Positions 27,185-36,307 are shown, counted from the first letter of the stretch. The stretch: DNA of 64,000 bases from Calothrix sp. PCC 7103 (GCF_000331305.1 NZ_KB217478.1:6497646-6561645); one strand, 5' to 3'. The notes: generated from the sequence alone by a model not told the origin. Program-made: numbers and translations.

Positions 27185-27269
27185 ACGAATAAAAACGGCG
27201 CCAGTAGTCAGTGGCGCCGTATAGAATAATTAAAGTGTGATTGGGTTTGAAGAGACTTATAAATTAAGA

Positions 27270-27512
27270 TTATTTAACAGCAATAGCTTGACCAGCGGTG
27301 CTAAAGATATTTGTAAGGTTTGTTACAGAAGCTGTTCCACTACCAGTTGGGCCAGCAAATGTTTGTTGACCAACTTGGAGCTGTTTTAGAGAGTAGCTGT
27401 TAGATGCATCTGACGCAAAACCACCTACATCACCTAAAGTTATTGCTAAACCACCAGCTACGGTGTCGAGTTCGTCGTTTGATAGTTCAATTGCATTAAG
27501 TTCGTTATTCAT
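27270..27512 (-). CDS. Double-glycine leader peptide, bacteriocin-like precursor
   Basis: 80 residues with a typical secretion leader: acidic, with the pattern ELSNDELDTVAGG ending in Gly20-Gly21, the cut site of C39-peptidase ABC exporters. The proposed 59-residue core is rich in Gly, Ser, Thr and Ala, has no Cys, and ends TAGQAIAVK. This fits the CTB-type bacteriocin precursors of Nostocales; the name is tentative. A GAGG ribosome site is complementary to 27521-27524. No PCAT exporter, HlyD-type adaptor or modifying enzyme lies in the window, so it must use machinery elsewhere. Confidence 0.75.
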   Translation of the reverse strand: MNNELNAIELSNDELDTVAGGLAITLGDVGGFASDASNSYSLKQLQVGQQTFAGPTGSGTASVTNLTNIFSTAGQAIAVK

Positions 27513-27843
27513 TACTTTATCCTCAAGTTATATTGTTTAAGTGTGAAACCGGGAGCAGTGATAATCGCTGTTCGCTTTCATGTGTATATATTAGAAATTT
27601 CACCTGCTTTCACACATCGTAATAAAGCTTGAATTGCAACCACACTTTTTATTGAGGAAGGCGCCCATACTAAAGTTGGAGATTTAAGATAGCAGAAGCA
27701 AGCGAAAACCACCAATTACTTTATACTAATCAACCAAAACGGCTTCAGTACTGAAAATAAGCATGGTAATTTTTTAATTTTGCGGAATCATGTATACGTG
27801 TTGGGTAGTTCTACTTAAGAGACTATATTAAGAGCTACTATAT
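27513..27843. other. 331-bp divergent intergenic region
   Basis: Shared upstream DNA of the leader-peptide gene (minus) and the hydrolase gene (plus). It contains the GAGG ribosome site for the former and AT-rich DNA. No RNA gene or repeat was recognised. Confidence 0.6.
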
Positions 27844-29025
27844 ATGATGACTGCTGATTCCCAAACTTGGGTGACTCCTACTCAAGACCAAATCACACGC
27901 ACTAAAAATAAGATAGACGCTTCTATTAAAAGTATAAAATCTAACCCTAATTACCGCGCGGATTCTGCTCCATTCTACGGTTTCCACAATGCTGGCGAAG
28001 CTGTACGCGGTACTGTAATAATATTCCACGGTTTTAGCGCTAAACCAACTCAGCTATCTGCGCTATCTGATTATTTGTATAATAACGGTTTTAATTATTA
28101 CCAAGCTAACTTAGCGAACCATACATTACAACCACCTGATAAGTTTTGGTGTCAGGTTGATTTAAAGCCAGAAATTCTTAATCCTCTACGCGAAAAAGCA
28201 CATAAAGACCCAGTTATACAAAATTTCCTTGCCAGTTTGCCAGAAGACCCAAGTAAATATGAGCGTCCTTCAATGCTGCAAATGGCTAATTTAGTTGCGC
28301 GCTTAATGTTAATTGAACCACGTTTGATGAGTATTATTGCAGCAGCAGAGAACGATAATGACCCAAATTTCTCGCGCTACTTTACTTCCAATCACATGGA
28401 TTATCTCACCGATGCGCGTAAACGTTTGGATGAACTCGATGCAATGGCAGGACCTATTTATGTAATTGGACTATCGGTAGGCGGCGCCATCGCGTTAGGA
28501 TTAGCAGCAGACCAACCAAAGCGTATTTCAAAAGTAGTTGCATATACACCTTTGTTGAAACTTTACGAGCCAACGCTTGAGCGATATATTGAGTTAGCGG
28601 GTCCTTTGGATATGTACGAAAAGAGTTGGCGTCCTGGAGAAAGTTTTCCTGTTGGTGCTTTAACTGCTGCATCACGATATGGAGTATATGTCCGCGAAGC
28701 GAAAAATATCAAAGCACTGAAAAACGTTCCAACTTGGATGGTGCTTACAGAAAATGAAGATGCTGCTAGTATTCCAACTAATGAAGACTTCTTTAGTAAA
28801 ATTGGTGGAACTGATGCAGGACACCGTTTGTTTAAATATCCAGCAAGTGACTTAGTTCCACACCCACTCGCTGAACCTAATGTTCAAAGTCAAGGAATGA
28901 CAAACCGCTTTTGGCAAAGTTTATATCAAGAGACTTTCAGGTTTTTAACAACGGGTGAATATGACCCCAGCAATATGGACACCCTTGAACAAGACCCTAA
29001 TTTACCACAGGTGGCGCCTGCTTAA
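27844..29025 (+). CDS. Alpha/beta hydrolase
   Basis: 393 residues with an alpha/beta-hydrolase core: GTVIIFHGFSAKPTQLSALS (oxyanion region), nucleophile Ser211 in VIGLSVGGAIALGLA, and a C-terminal SDLVPHPLAEP segment bearing the likely catalytic His. A long inserted helical region (about 100-200) would form the lid. There is no signal peptide. It may be a cytoplasmic esterase or lipase; the substrate is unknown. Two ATG codons are in tandem at 27844 and 27847. It precedes the exported CHAT protein by 271 bases and is not clearly in its operon. Confidence 0.8.
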   Translation: MMTADSQTWVTPTQDQITRTKNKIDASIKSIKSNPNYRADSAPFYGFHNAGEAVRGTVIIFHGFSAKPTQLSALSDYLYNNGFNYYQANLANHTLQPPDKFWCQVDLKPEILNPLREKAHKDPVIQNFLASLPEDPSKYERPSMLQMANLVARLMLIEPRLMSIIAAAENDNDPNFSRYFTSNHMDYLTDARKRLDELDAMAGPIYVIGLSVGGAIALGLAADQPKRISKVVAYTPLLKLYEPTLERYIELAGPLDMYEKSWRPGESFPVGALTAASRYGVYVREAKNIKALKNVPTWMVLTENEDAASIPTNEDFFSKIGGTDAGHRLFKYPASDLVPHPLAEPNVQSQGMTNRFWQSLYQETFRFLTTGEYDPSNMDTLEQDPNLPQVAPA

Positions 29026-29162
29026 GTTTCTGCTTCGCTTTCTTAATGCAATATATACTCAAAATACTTGGTCGAATATATCAATTATTTTATCAAGTAT
29101 TTTTAGTATTGTTGTGCCAATTATTATCTGGCAATATCCAAATAGATATTGATTTATATATG

Positions 29163-29190
29163 ACGGGCAGGGATGCCCATTCCACAAGAG
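29163..29190. repeat. Dispersed hairpin repeat, copy 2
   Basis: ACGGGCAGGGATGCCCATTC followed by CACAAGAG: the same tail as 13732-13759 and 38012-38067, with the stem partly eroded (GGGCA/TGCCC). Confidence 0.65.
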
Positions 29191-29296
29191 TGCATATGTT
29201 AACTGTGGGTGGAAATATTAATTCTGTATAAACTTGTGACCGAATGGTTCTAAAACTGGTATGTTTCGATTTAGCTACTTAGATTGTAGATTTAAA

Positions 29297-31972
29297 ATGA
29301 AAAGTACTATAAAACGTATAACAAAATATAATCAACGTTTGATGCGTTTCATGTTGCCAATGCTGACGACGGCATTGTTATGTGCGACATCACCAGTTTT
29401 TGCTCAGTTACCTAACACTTCTACTGTATCTGTTTCTCAACAATCCGGCGCCTCTCTCGAACAAACCGCACGCGCATTATATAGTGAGGGTAAATATTCT
29501 GAAGCGGCAAGTTTATTTCAACAAGCAGCAAAAGCTTACCAAGTAGCCAAAGACCCTATTAAACAAGCGCTTAGTCTGAGCAATTTAGCGCTATCTTACC
29601 AACAATTGGGACAATGGAACAGTACAGATAGTGCAATTACCGAAAGTATCAAGCTATTAACCAGCAGTTCACAACCAGGGCATATATCTGTATTAACACA
29701 AAGTTATGATATTCAAGGTGAGTTACAACTAGCGCGTGGACAAGCGGAAGCAGCGTTAACAACCTGGGAACGTACAGAATCTTTATATAAACAGCAAAAT
29801 AACCCTAAACAAGTACTCGTAAGTCAAGTTAAACAAGCAAAAGCGTTACAAAACTTAGGATTATATCGTCGTGCGATTGAACTATTAGCATCAAGATTAA
29901 ATTTATCTAACACTGCTAAACAAGAAGACCTTAAAACAGCTTTACAAAAAGTTCCTGCATCTCCTGAAACAGCAGCAGCATTAAGAACTTTGGGTGATTC
30001 GTTACGAGTAATTGGTAATTTACCTCAAGCCAAGCTGGTTTTACAAAGAACTTTAGTAATTGCCCAAGAGTTAAAGTTACCTGAAACAGTCGCGCTGACA
30101 CAACTTAGCTTAGGAAATACATCACGCGCGCAGATAAACTTCGATGCTACTGTAGAAGACAGAGAGCGTATGCAAGTTGATACACAAGCTGCACTCAATT
30201 TCTACAAGCAAGCTGCAACATCCGCACCCGCAATTAAAGTTCAAGCACAGCTTAACCAACTTAGTTTACTCGTTGATAGTAAGCAAGAAGATGCTGTTAA
30301 AAGCTTGCTACCAGAGGTAAGAAAAGAAGTTGAAATATTACCGCAAAGCCAAACTTCTATTGATGCGCGTATAAATCTTGCTCAAACTATGATGCGGATG
30401 GGTTCCAATGATTATATGCGTGATACTGCAAATATTTTGGCAGTTGCAATCAAACAAGCGCAGGAGTTAGGCAACCCCCGTACACTCGCTTATGCACAAG
30501 GTAGTCTTGGCAGTGTTTACGAACAAACGAAGCAGTGGAAAGAAGCAGAAAAGCTTACTTCTCAAGCGCTTCAACTCGCGCAACAAGTTAATGCTGGTGA
30601 CATTGCATATCTTTGGCAGTGGCAGTTAGGAAGGGTAACAAAAGCGCAGAATAAGAATGATATTGCGATTGCTGCCTATAAAGAAGCCGTAGGAACTATT
30701 AAATCATTACGAGCAGATTTAGCGGCGGCAAGTCCTGACGTACAGTTTTCTTTCCGTAATGCTGTGGAACCTATTCACCGCGAACTTGTAGAATTGCTTG
30801 TAAGTTCAGAAAATGTAGATAATCTTAGAACCGCGCGTGATGTCATTGAAGGGTTACAGTTAGTTGAACTCGATAACTTTTTCCGTGAAGCTTGCTTGAC
30901 TGCTAAACCTGAGCAAGTAGATAGAGTTGATACTAAAGCAGCAGTTATTTACCCAATTATTCTTAAAGACCAACTTGCCATTATTACCAGCTTACCTTTA
31001 TCAGGCGCCAATTCAGACTCAAAAGATAACCGTGACTTCCGTTACTATAAAACCGAAATTGATAAAAAAGTAGTTGAACAAATCGCAGCGCGTTTAAATG
31101 ACGACCTGAGACAGCAAACAGATGGAATAATTGATTTGATGCTGCCTAAGCTGCAACGAATGTATGATTTAATAATACGTCCTGCTGCTGATGATATAGC
31201 AACTAGTAAAGTCGAAACATTAGTATTCGTTTTAGATGGTGTTTTGCGGAATATACCAATGTCAGCATTACATGACGGTAAGCAGTTCCTTGTAGAAAAG
31301 TATAGCGTAGCCCTTACACCAGGACTGCAATTACTGGCGCCGCGTTCACTGCGACAAGAGCGTTTAGGAGCATTAGTAGCAGGGTTAAGCGAAGCTCGAC
31401 AAAACTTTTCGCCATTACCAAACGTCGTCAAAGAAGTAAGTAGCATACAATCGGAAATGCCTTCTCAGGTATTAATCAATAAAAATTTTACAAACTCCGC
31501 ATTCAAAAGCCGAGTCTCAACAGCTCCTTTCCCCATCGTACATTTAGCAACACACGGTAAATTTAGCTCAAACGCAGATGAAACTTTTATTGTCACTTGG
31601 GATGACAAAATCAAAGTAAACGACCTAAGCGGAGTACTAAAAACCGTAGAACTATCGCGCGATAATTCCCTTGAGCTTTTAGTCCTTAGCGCGTGTGAAA
31701 CAGCAGCAGGTGACACAAAATCGGCACTAGGGCTTGCAGGTGTTGCAGTACGAAGTGGCGCCCGTAGTACAATAGCAACACTATGGCAAGTTAATGATGA
31801 AGCCTCAGCCAAACTAATAAGTAAATTTTACGATGAACTCGTCCAAGCTAACAAAACAGGAATCTCCAAAGCCGAAGCACTAAGACGCGCACAAGTAACC
31901 ATCTTAGAAACCCCCAATTATAAATCACCCTATTACTGGGCAGCATACGTACTCCTGGGCAACTGGACATAA
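29297..31972 (+). CDS. Exported TPR-CHAT domain protein (caspase-like peptidase fold)
   Basis: About 891 residues from the preferred ATG at 29297; the next-upstream in-frame start (29261) would add 12 residues before a normal signal peptide (a basic stretch, then MLPMLTTALLCATSPVFAQ). At least six TPR-like repeats cover about 50-480. A C-terminal CHAT domain (about 600-891) has both catalytic residues: His753 in HLATHGKFS and Cys800 in LLVLSACETA, ending YYWAAYVLLGNWT. CHAT proteins are cysteine peptidases related to caspases, with TPRs for protein recognition. The signal peptide places it in the periplasm. It is 104 bases upstream of a NarL-type kinase gene on the same strand. Confidence 0.93.
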   Translation: MKSTIKRITKYNQRLMRFMLPMLTTALLCATSPVFAQLPNTSTVSVSQQSGASLEQTARALYSEGKYSEAASLFQQAAKAYQVAKDPIKQALSLSNLALSYQQLGQWNSTDSAITESIKLLTSSSQPGHISVLTQSYDIQGELQLARGQAEAALTTWERTESLYKQQNNPKQVLVSQVKQAKALQNLGLYRRAIELLASRLNLSNTAKQEDLKTALQKVPASPETAAALRTLGDSLRVIGNLPQAKLVLQRTLVIAQELKLPETVALTQLSLGNTSRAQINFDATVEDRERMQVDTQAALNFYKQAATSAPAIKVQAQLNQLSLLVDSKQEDAVKSLLPEVRKEVEILPQSQTSIDARINLAQTMMRMGSNDYMRDTANILAVAIKQAQELGNPRTLAYAQGSLGSVYEQTKQWKEAEKLTSQALQLAQQVNAGDIAYLWQWQLGRVTKAQNKNDIAIAAYKEAVGTIKSLRADLAAASPDVQFSFRNAVEPIHRELVELLVSSENVDNLRTARDVIEGLQLVELDNFFREACLTAKPEQVDRVDTKAAVIYPIILKDQLAIITSLPLSGANSDSKDNRDFRYYKTEIDKKVVEQIAARLNDDLRQQTDGIIDLMLPKLQRMYDLIIRPAADDIATSKVETLVFVLDGVLRNIPMSALHDGKQFLVEKYSVALTPGLQLLAPRSLRQERLGALVAGLSEARQNFSPLPNVVKEVSSIQSEMPSQVLINKNFTNSAFKSRVSTAPFPIVHLATHGKFSSNADETFIVTWDDKIKVNDLSGVLKTVELSRDNSLELLVLSACETAAGDTKSALGLAGVAVRSGARSTIATLWQVNDEASAKLISKFYDELVQANKTGISKAEALRRAQVTILETPNYKSPYYWAAYVLLGNWT

Positions 31973-32075
31973 CCTTGGCAACGGATATTAACGGATGTAA
32001 CGGATAAACCATCCGTTGCATAAGTTTCTTTCCTCTAGAAATATAAGACATTAGAAGGATAGGGAGACGATAACT

Positions 32076-32930
32076 GTGGTTGAAGAGCTTTATACACCCG
32101 AACAACTTGCTCAAATGCATGACTCGCTGTGGCAGTGCGTTTTACAGTTTGCCAATGTCTCAGCAGCACAAGAACGCAACCGGATCGCGCGCGATTTACA
32201 CGACTCTGTAGGACATGCGCTGACTGCACTCAATTTTCAGCTACAAACTGCAATGAAATGCAAAGCTGATGGCAACCAAGCTCAACTTCTGAATGAAGCG
32301 CATGAACTAGTGAAAATTGCTACTAAAGAAGTACGTGAATCAGTAAAAGCATTACGCAGCGATGCGCTTGAAACTCAGTCGATAGAAGAACTTGTTGAGT
32401 CATTAGTTAAAGATTTTAAAAGCACTACGGGGATTTTGCCAGAAGTTCATATCGATTTATCTATTCAATTGCCTTTACATTTAGTGGCGCCAATTTATAG
32501 AATTACCCAAGAAGCGCTTAATAACATACGTAAATATGCAAAAGCAACAGCAGTCCAACTACACATTTCTACAACTTCAACAGGAGCATATTTAATTGTC
32601 AAAGACAACGGTCGTGGATTTGACGTTGACAAAATCTCTGGTGGTTATGGACTTCAAGGAATGCAGGAGCGAGTCACTGTTTTACAAGGTCGTTTTAGTG
32701 TTGACTCGCAACCTGGGGAAGGTTGTTGTATTAGTGTAGGAATTCCCCTATTTATATCTAAGGTGTCTTCTGGCTTTAACCAAACGCTTTCACCTGATAT
32801 TACAGACTTTACGCATACTACAAAATATGACATTAGTGAGATAGATATACAATATTCTACGACGCAAGAAACTACAAGGCGCCCAGCAGTTGACATAGGA
32901 GAGTGGCAACCTCTTGATTTAAGTGATTGA
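32076..32930 (+). CDS. NarL/DesK-type sensor histidine kinase (HisKA_3)
   Basis: 284 residues. A short N-terminal helix leads to a HisKA_3 domain with His42 in IARDLHDSVGHALTALNFQL. A HATPase_c domain follows (about 140-225): ITQEALNNIRKYAKA (N box), VKDNGRGFDV (G1) and GGYGLQGMQERV (G2). No membrane or sensor domain is present, so it must be controlled by partners. About 55 C-terminal residues after the ATPase domain are unassigned. The GTG start at 32076 follows an AGGGAG ribosome site. The expected partner is the NarL-type regulator at 33606. Confidence 0.92.
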   Translation: MVEELYTPEQLAQMHDSLWQCVLQFANVSAAQERNRIARDLHDSVGHALTALNFQLQTAMKCKADGNQAQLLNEAHELVKIATKEVRESVKALRSDALETQSIEELVESLVKDFKSTTGILPEVHIDLSIQLPLHLVAPIYRITQEALNNIRKYAKATAVQLHISTTSTGAYLIVKDNGRGFDVDKISGGYGLQGMQERVTVLQGRFSVDSQPGEGCCISVGIPLFISKVSSGFNQTLSPDITDFTHTTKYDISEIDIQYSTTQETTRRPAVDIGEWQPLDLSD

Positions 32931-33122
32931 TTCCAACTTTAGTACTACTTACCATATATATACATCAAAGTTTAGAATTATGCTTTCCAACTTTAGTTGG
33001 AAATATTTAAAAACTCATTCACAAGTTTCTAGAATTGAGTTATTAATAAAGGAGGTGAAAGAGGGAAAATTATAAAACTATAATATCTTCACGCCTATTG
33101 CTGTTACTATTGAGTGAAAGAT

Positions 33123-33509
33123 ATGCTACCTGTTCTGTTGTCAATAATTTTGCTATTAACGTTATGGTATTTGCTGAAGACTGTACGCACAAATCATCAA
33201 AAGTACTGCGAATTAACTGTACAAGAATATTTAGAAAGCTATGTATTAGATGCTGACAGTTATGCTCATATACTAGCTCAAAATCGAGATTTACAAAATA
33301 CGTATAATGGAATAGGACAGTCGCTTGCTGCTTTACATATACAGATACAGGTAGCACAAAAACTTTGGCAACTTAACCCAACCCAAGCACAGCAATCTCT
33401 TTCAGAAGCTTATAAATTAAGTGGTAGCTTAATGTATGAGGTTAGACGTACTGTTAAATCATTAAATCAAGTTAATCAAAAACCTGGTTTCTTTGTCGAT
33501 AGCATGTAA
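33123..33509 (+). CDS. Membrane-anchored DHp-like protein without phospho-accepting His
   Basis: About 128 residues from ATG 33123 (MLPVLLSIILLLTLWYLL is one membrane helix). After a linker, the segment YNGIGQSLAALHIQIQVAQK aligns with the HisKA_3 helix of the kinase just upstream (HDSVGHALTALNFQLQ). The acceptor His is Tyr61 and the adjoining Asp is Asn. The second helix, EAYKLSGSLMYEVRRTVKSL, also matches (EVRESVKAL in the kinase). There is no ATPase domain. It could dimerise with the cytoplasmic kinase and tether it to the membrane, or be decayed. An AAAGGAGGTGAAA box lies at 33048-33060, too far upstream for this start. Confidence 0.72.
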   Translation: MLPVLLSIILLLTLWYLLKTVRTNHQKYCELTVQEYLESYVLDADSYAHILAQNRDLQNTYNGIGQSLAALHIQIQVAQKLWQLNPTQAQQSLSEAYKLSGSLMYEVRRTVKSLNQVNQKPGFFVDSM

Positions 33510-33605
33510 TGAAATAACAATTTGTCTGCGACAATGAATGCGTAAAAACCAGGTTTTTAACCTCTTAGATATAAACATCGAAAATCTTAAATCTTAGGTC
33601 TAATT

Positions 33606-34247
33606 ATGATTCGCGTATTACTCGTAGATGACCAAAGTTTAGTCCGTCAGGGTTTGAAGGCAATGTTAAGCATAGAGCCTGACCTAGAAATTATTGGCAT
33701 GGCAGAGAATGGAGAAGAAGCAGTTTCTTTATTTGAAACACTTCAACCGGATGTTGTGTTAATGGATGTGCGAATGCCTGTAATGAACGGCAGCACTGCA
33801 ACTCGCCAAATTTGTGAAAAATTTCCTAACGCCAAAGTTTTAGTTTTAAGCACTTACGATGAAGACCGTGATGTTAGTGATGCTATTCGTGCTGGTGCCA
33901 AAGGTTATTTGCTCAAAGATATGCCTTCGGACGAACTTGTAAATGCAATTCGCTGCATTAATTCAGGATATGCTCAACTGGCGCCAGGTCTTTTAGAAAG
34001 AGTAATAAATCCAAAACTTACGAATACTACTGAAACAACTAATAAAGAATTATCAAAATTAACACCAAGAGAATTAGATGTAGCAAAGTTAGTAGCAATA
34101 GGCGCCACAAACCAAGAAATTGCAACGAAACTATTTATTTCAGAATGTACCGTAAAAACACACATTAATAGTATTTTTAATCGCTTAAACCTAAAAAATC
34201 GCGCCCAACTAGCTATTTATGCCAACGGCGCCTTCGCCAGCACTTAA
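33606..34247 (+). CDS. NarL/FixJ-type response regulator
   Basis: 213 residues. The receiver domain (1-120) has phospho-acceptor Asp54 in VVLMDVRMP, the conserved Thr/Ser switch region VLVLSTYDED and Lys in YLLKDMP. A LuxR-type helix-turn-helix follows (about 147-210): LTPRELDVAKLVAIGATNQE and SECTVKTHINSIFNRL. It probably binds DNA as a dimer once phosphorylated by the kinase at 32076. The order kinase, pseudo-DHp, regulator, all on the plus strand, supports one signalling unit. A hairpin repeat follows at 34271. Confidence 0.94.
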   Translation: MIRVLLVDDQSLVRQGLKAMLSIEPDLEIIGMAENGEEAVSLFETLQPDVVLMDVRMPVMNGSTATRQICEKFPNAKVLVLSTYDEDRDVSDAIRAGAKGYLLKDMPSDELVNAIRCINSGYAQLAPGLLERVINPKLTNTTETTNKELSKLTPRELDVAKLVAIGATNQEIATKLFISECTVKTHINSIFNRLNLKNRAQLAIYANGAFAST

Positions 34248-34270
34248 TTGGTAGGTCAACACAAATCCTT

Positions 34271-34320
34271 GTAGAGACGCGATATATTCTCTGCGGGACA
34301 CTCCGTGAACGCGTCTCTAC
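34271..34320. repeat. Dispersed hairpin GTAGAGACGCG, long-loop copy
   Basis: GTAGAGACGCG and CGCGTCTCTAC flank a loop that itself contains GCGGGACACTCCGTGA. It lies between the convergent genes ending at 34247 and 34322 and could stop transcription in both directions. Confidence 0.75.
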
Positions 34321-34321
34321 A

Positions 34322-34735
34322 TTATGGGCAATCAACTTGGAATGTTTGAGCAACTGTATCTAAAAATTCTTTTTCTTCTGCTATCAAATCGCCATCTGCT
34401 TCTGCTAAATTATGACAAGCTTTTAATGCTTGCTGCTTAACTTCTCTGCTACTGAATTTACTATTAATTTCTTCAAGCAAAGCTTTTCTTTTTTCCACAT
34501 CTGATAAAGTTGCTCTGACTCTAGCTGTTGCTTTACCTAAATACTGCTCAATAGTCAGCGGTGATTCCCAGGTAATATTGCTCAAATATTGTTTTATTAC
34601 ATCATCTTCCACAAGTTTTAATGACTTATCTACATACATAGTCATAATCATTAATTCTATCGTCGCTTCGCGCTCATCTTGATGAGATTCTGGCTTGGAT
34701 AGTACACCCAAGAATGATTGTAGACTTTTAAACAT
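34322..34735 (-). CDS. TerB-like (tellurite-resistance family) protein
   Basis: 137 residues, all helical. The family pattern is visible: EATIELMIMTMYVDKSLKLV, then ALKACHNLAEADGDLIAEEK and a final EFLDTVAQTF. TerB domains often have acidic, metal-binding helical repeats (the ADGDLIAEEKEFL segment). Stress or membrane-linked roles are known for relatives, but none can be inferred specifically. A CACCTC complement at 34741-34746 is a good GAGGTG ribosome site for the ATG at 34735. Confidence 0.8.
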   Translation of the reverse strand: MFKSLQSFLGVLSKPESHQDEREATIELMIMTMYVDKSLKLVEDDVIKQYLSNITWESPLTIEQYLGKATARVRATLSDVEKRKALLEEINSKFSSREVKQQALKACHNLAEADGDLIAEEKEFLDTVAQTFQVDCP

Positions 34736-34871
34736 ATTTACACCTCTTCAAAAAATTCTAAAACTCGTATACTAGACTAAAAGATTACAAATATTTTCAA
34801 AAGTATATATTATACAATCAGGAAAAAACTTTCCAAAACCGGGTACACCGACTTGAACCCGGTTATTTAAG

Positions 34872-35396
34872 CTAGCGACGATGAAACTCAACTTGCTTTT
34901 CAAGAATTTTCACATCGTACTTTTCAAAGAAGTCATGACCTAGTAACCCAATCTCAGCTTTTGGTGCTATCGCAACTTCAACATTACTAACTACGGCGCC
35001 ACTTACACCAATAGAATTAACAACACTGGTTTTAAACTCAACTTCACTACCATCAGCAATACTGGCATTAATCATTCCTGAAGGCTTAAGATTCATCGCA
35101 CGAGCCATTTCTTGTGTAATCAAGGTGCCAGTGGCGCCAGTATCAAGAATCATTTCATACACCTGATTACCATTAAACGTAACATCAATAACAGGAGTCT
35201 TACCACTACGACGCTTGATAGGTACACGGAAAACTCCATTATCTTGTATGGCGCCGCACAATTTCCCTAAACTAACAGTTTGACCAGATGATGTAACCAT
35301 ATAACAGATACCAGAATCTGCTTTTACCCCTGTAGGTAACGCCGTCAATACAATCGTACCCACAATTGTAATCCAAAGCTTACGCACATCTTTCAT
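34872..35396 (-). CDS. Secreted retropepsin-like aspartic protease
   Basis: 174 residues. A signal peptide (1-26, end VKADS) precedes a Cys-containing spacer (CYMVTSSGQTVSLGKLCGAI) and a clan-AA aspartic-peptidase domain. Catalytic Asp85 lies in MILDTGATGTLIT, and the second loop is GLLGHDFFEKYDVKI. One domain holds one catalytic Asp, so the active form would be a homodimer, as in retropepsins. Such proteins are chromosomal in cyanobacteria and do not imply a retroelement. It acts outside the cytoplasm; the substrate is unknown. Confidence 0.88.
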   Translation of the reverse strand: MKDVRKLWITIVGTIVLTALPTGVKADSGICYMVTSSGQTVSLGKLCGAIQDNGVFRVPIKRRSGKTPVIDVTFNGNQVYEMILDTGATGTLITQEMARAMNLKPSGMINASIADGSEVEFKTSVVNSIGVSGAVVSNVEVAIAPKAEIGLLGHDFFEKYDVKILEKQVEFHRR

Positions 35397-35500
35397 ATTA
35401 TATGGCTCTCCTAACCTGAAATATCTATAAGCTTAGGATACCCACATTAATTAAAAAAACTGAAGATTATACAGATGCTTCACTACGTTCAGCATGACAA

Positions 35501-36133
35501 TTAGTCGTCAAGTGTGTCTAACAAAAATTGTAGTAGTGAGTTTGCTTCTAATTGTCCTATCATCTTGGTGTCAACAATATCAAATTTGGCGCCTGCGTGC
35601 ATTAAGTCTTCGTCTAAAGCTTTTAGAAAACCGCGTGCGAGTAAGTCTTCACCAACTTGTACAAAGCCAATACCCAACTCTCTATGTTTATCTAATTTAT
35701 GTGTAGCTTCTACAATTACTTTGGCAACTTGCATTCTGTCCAATGGTTCGCCATCTATTAATACAATAATAATTTCACCGTTGGGTTTTGCTTGGTTGGC
35801 AGCTTTGCGCGCGAAATAATCATTTAGAGTTTTTTGCAAAACCCCAAGTAAATCTAATTCATACGGTGGATAATGTGCCTCAACAATTTCTCTAAGTTTC
35901 TCAGGCATTACATATTTATACTGCTGAAAGTTATTTTCCTTACAGTCTCGACACGAAACATACATCGTCACACCATCGTTATCAAACTTCTGACACGCAC
36001 GCACAAGGTTGATTATTGACTCGTATGCATCTTGCCAACGATGTTCATATCCAGGTGGTTCTTTAGCTGCACTTGCAGAAGTTTTACCTAAAATGATTGT
36101 ATAATCCCGATTTTGTAATATAGACGCATCCAT
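35501..36133 (-). CDS. vWA-like protein with degraded metal site
   Basis: 210 residues that follow the cyanobacterial vWA family throughout: NRDYTIILGKTSASAAKEPP, a YFARKAANQAKPNGEIIIVL strand, LIDGEPLDRMQVAKVIVEAT, and a C-terminal AGAKFDIVDT. The normal metal-binding DxSxS is here G-K-T-S-A-S, so the first Asp is replaced by Gly; the region after it is also shortened. Metal-dependent ligand binding is unlikely, but the frame is intact and the fold seems kept. It may be a paralogue with a different role or an early pseudogene. A second vWA protein with an intact site is at 46789. Confidence 0.8.
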   Translation of the reverse strand: MDASILQNRDYTIILGKTSASAAKEPPGYEHRWQDAYESIINLVRACQKFDNDGVTMYVSCRDCKENNFQQYKYVMPEKLREIVEAHYPPYELDLLGVLQKTLNDYFARKAANQAKPNGEIIIVLIDGEPLDRMQVAKVIVEATHKLDKHRELGIGFVQVGEDLLARGFLKALDEDLMHAGAKFDIVDTKMIGQLEANSLLQFLLDTLDD

Positions 36134-36307
36134 AACAGTAAATATAATATTAGTAGCATCACTACATTAACTTCTGATTTTTGAGTTGTCCATAATGCAC
36201 GTAGCTTGGGGAGCCACTGCGTTGGACGGGTTTCCCGGCATAAAGCAAGTGGCGTTGGAGGAACGGAACCCAACCTACCTCTTGCAGTATCAGGAATGAA
36301 TTTATAA

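Noticed and set aside
34872-35396. Retropepsin-like protease as a sign of a retroelement.
   Set aside because: It has a bacterial signal peptide, stands alone, and no reverse transcriptase or integrase is near; clan-AA proteases are normal chromosomal proteins in cyanobacteria.
36140-36300. GC-rich stretch with GGGTTTCCCGGCATAAAGCA that could be an RNA gene.
   Set aside because: It resembles common dispersed cyanobacterial repeats, and I could not fold it into a known RNA; evidence is too weak to list.
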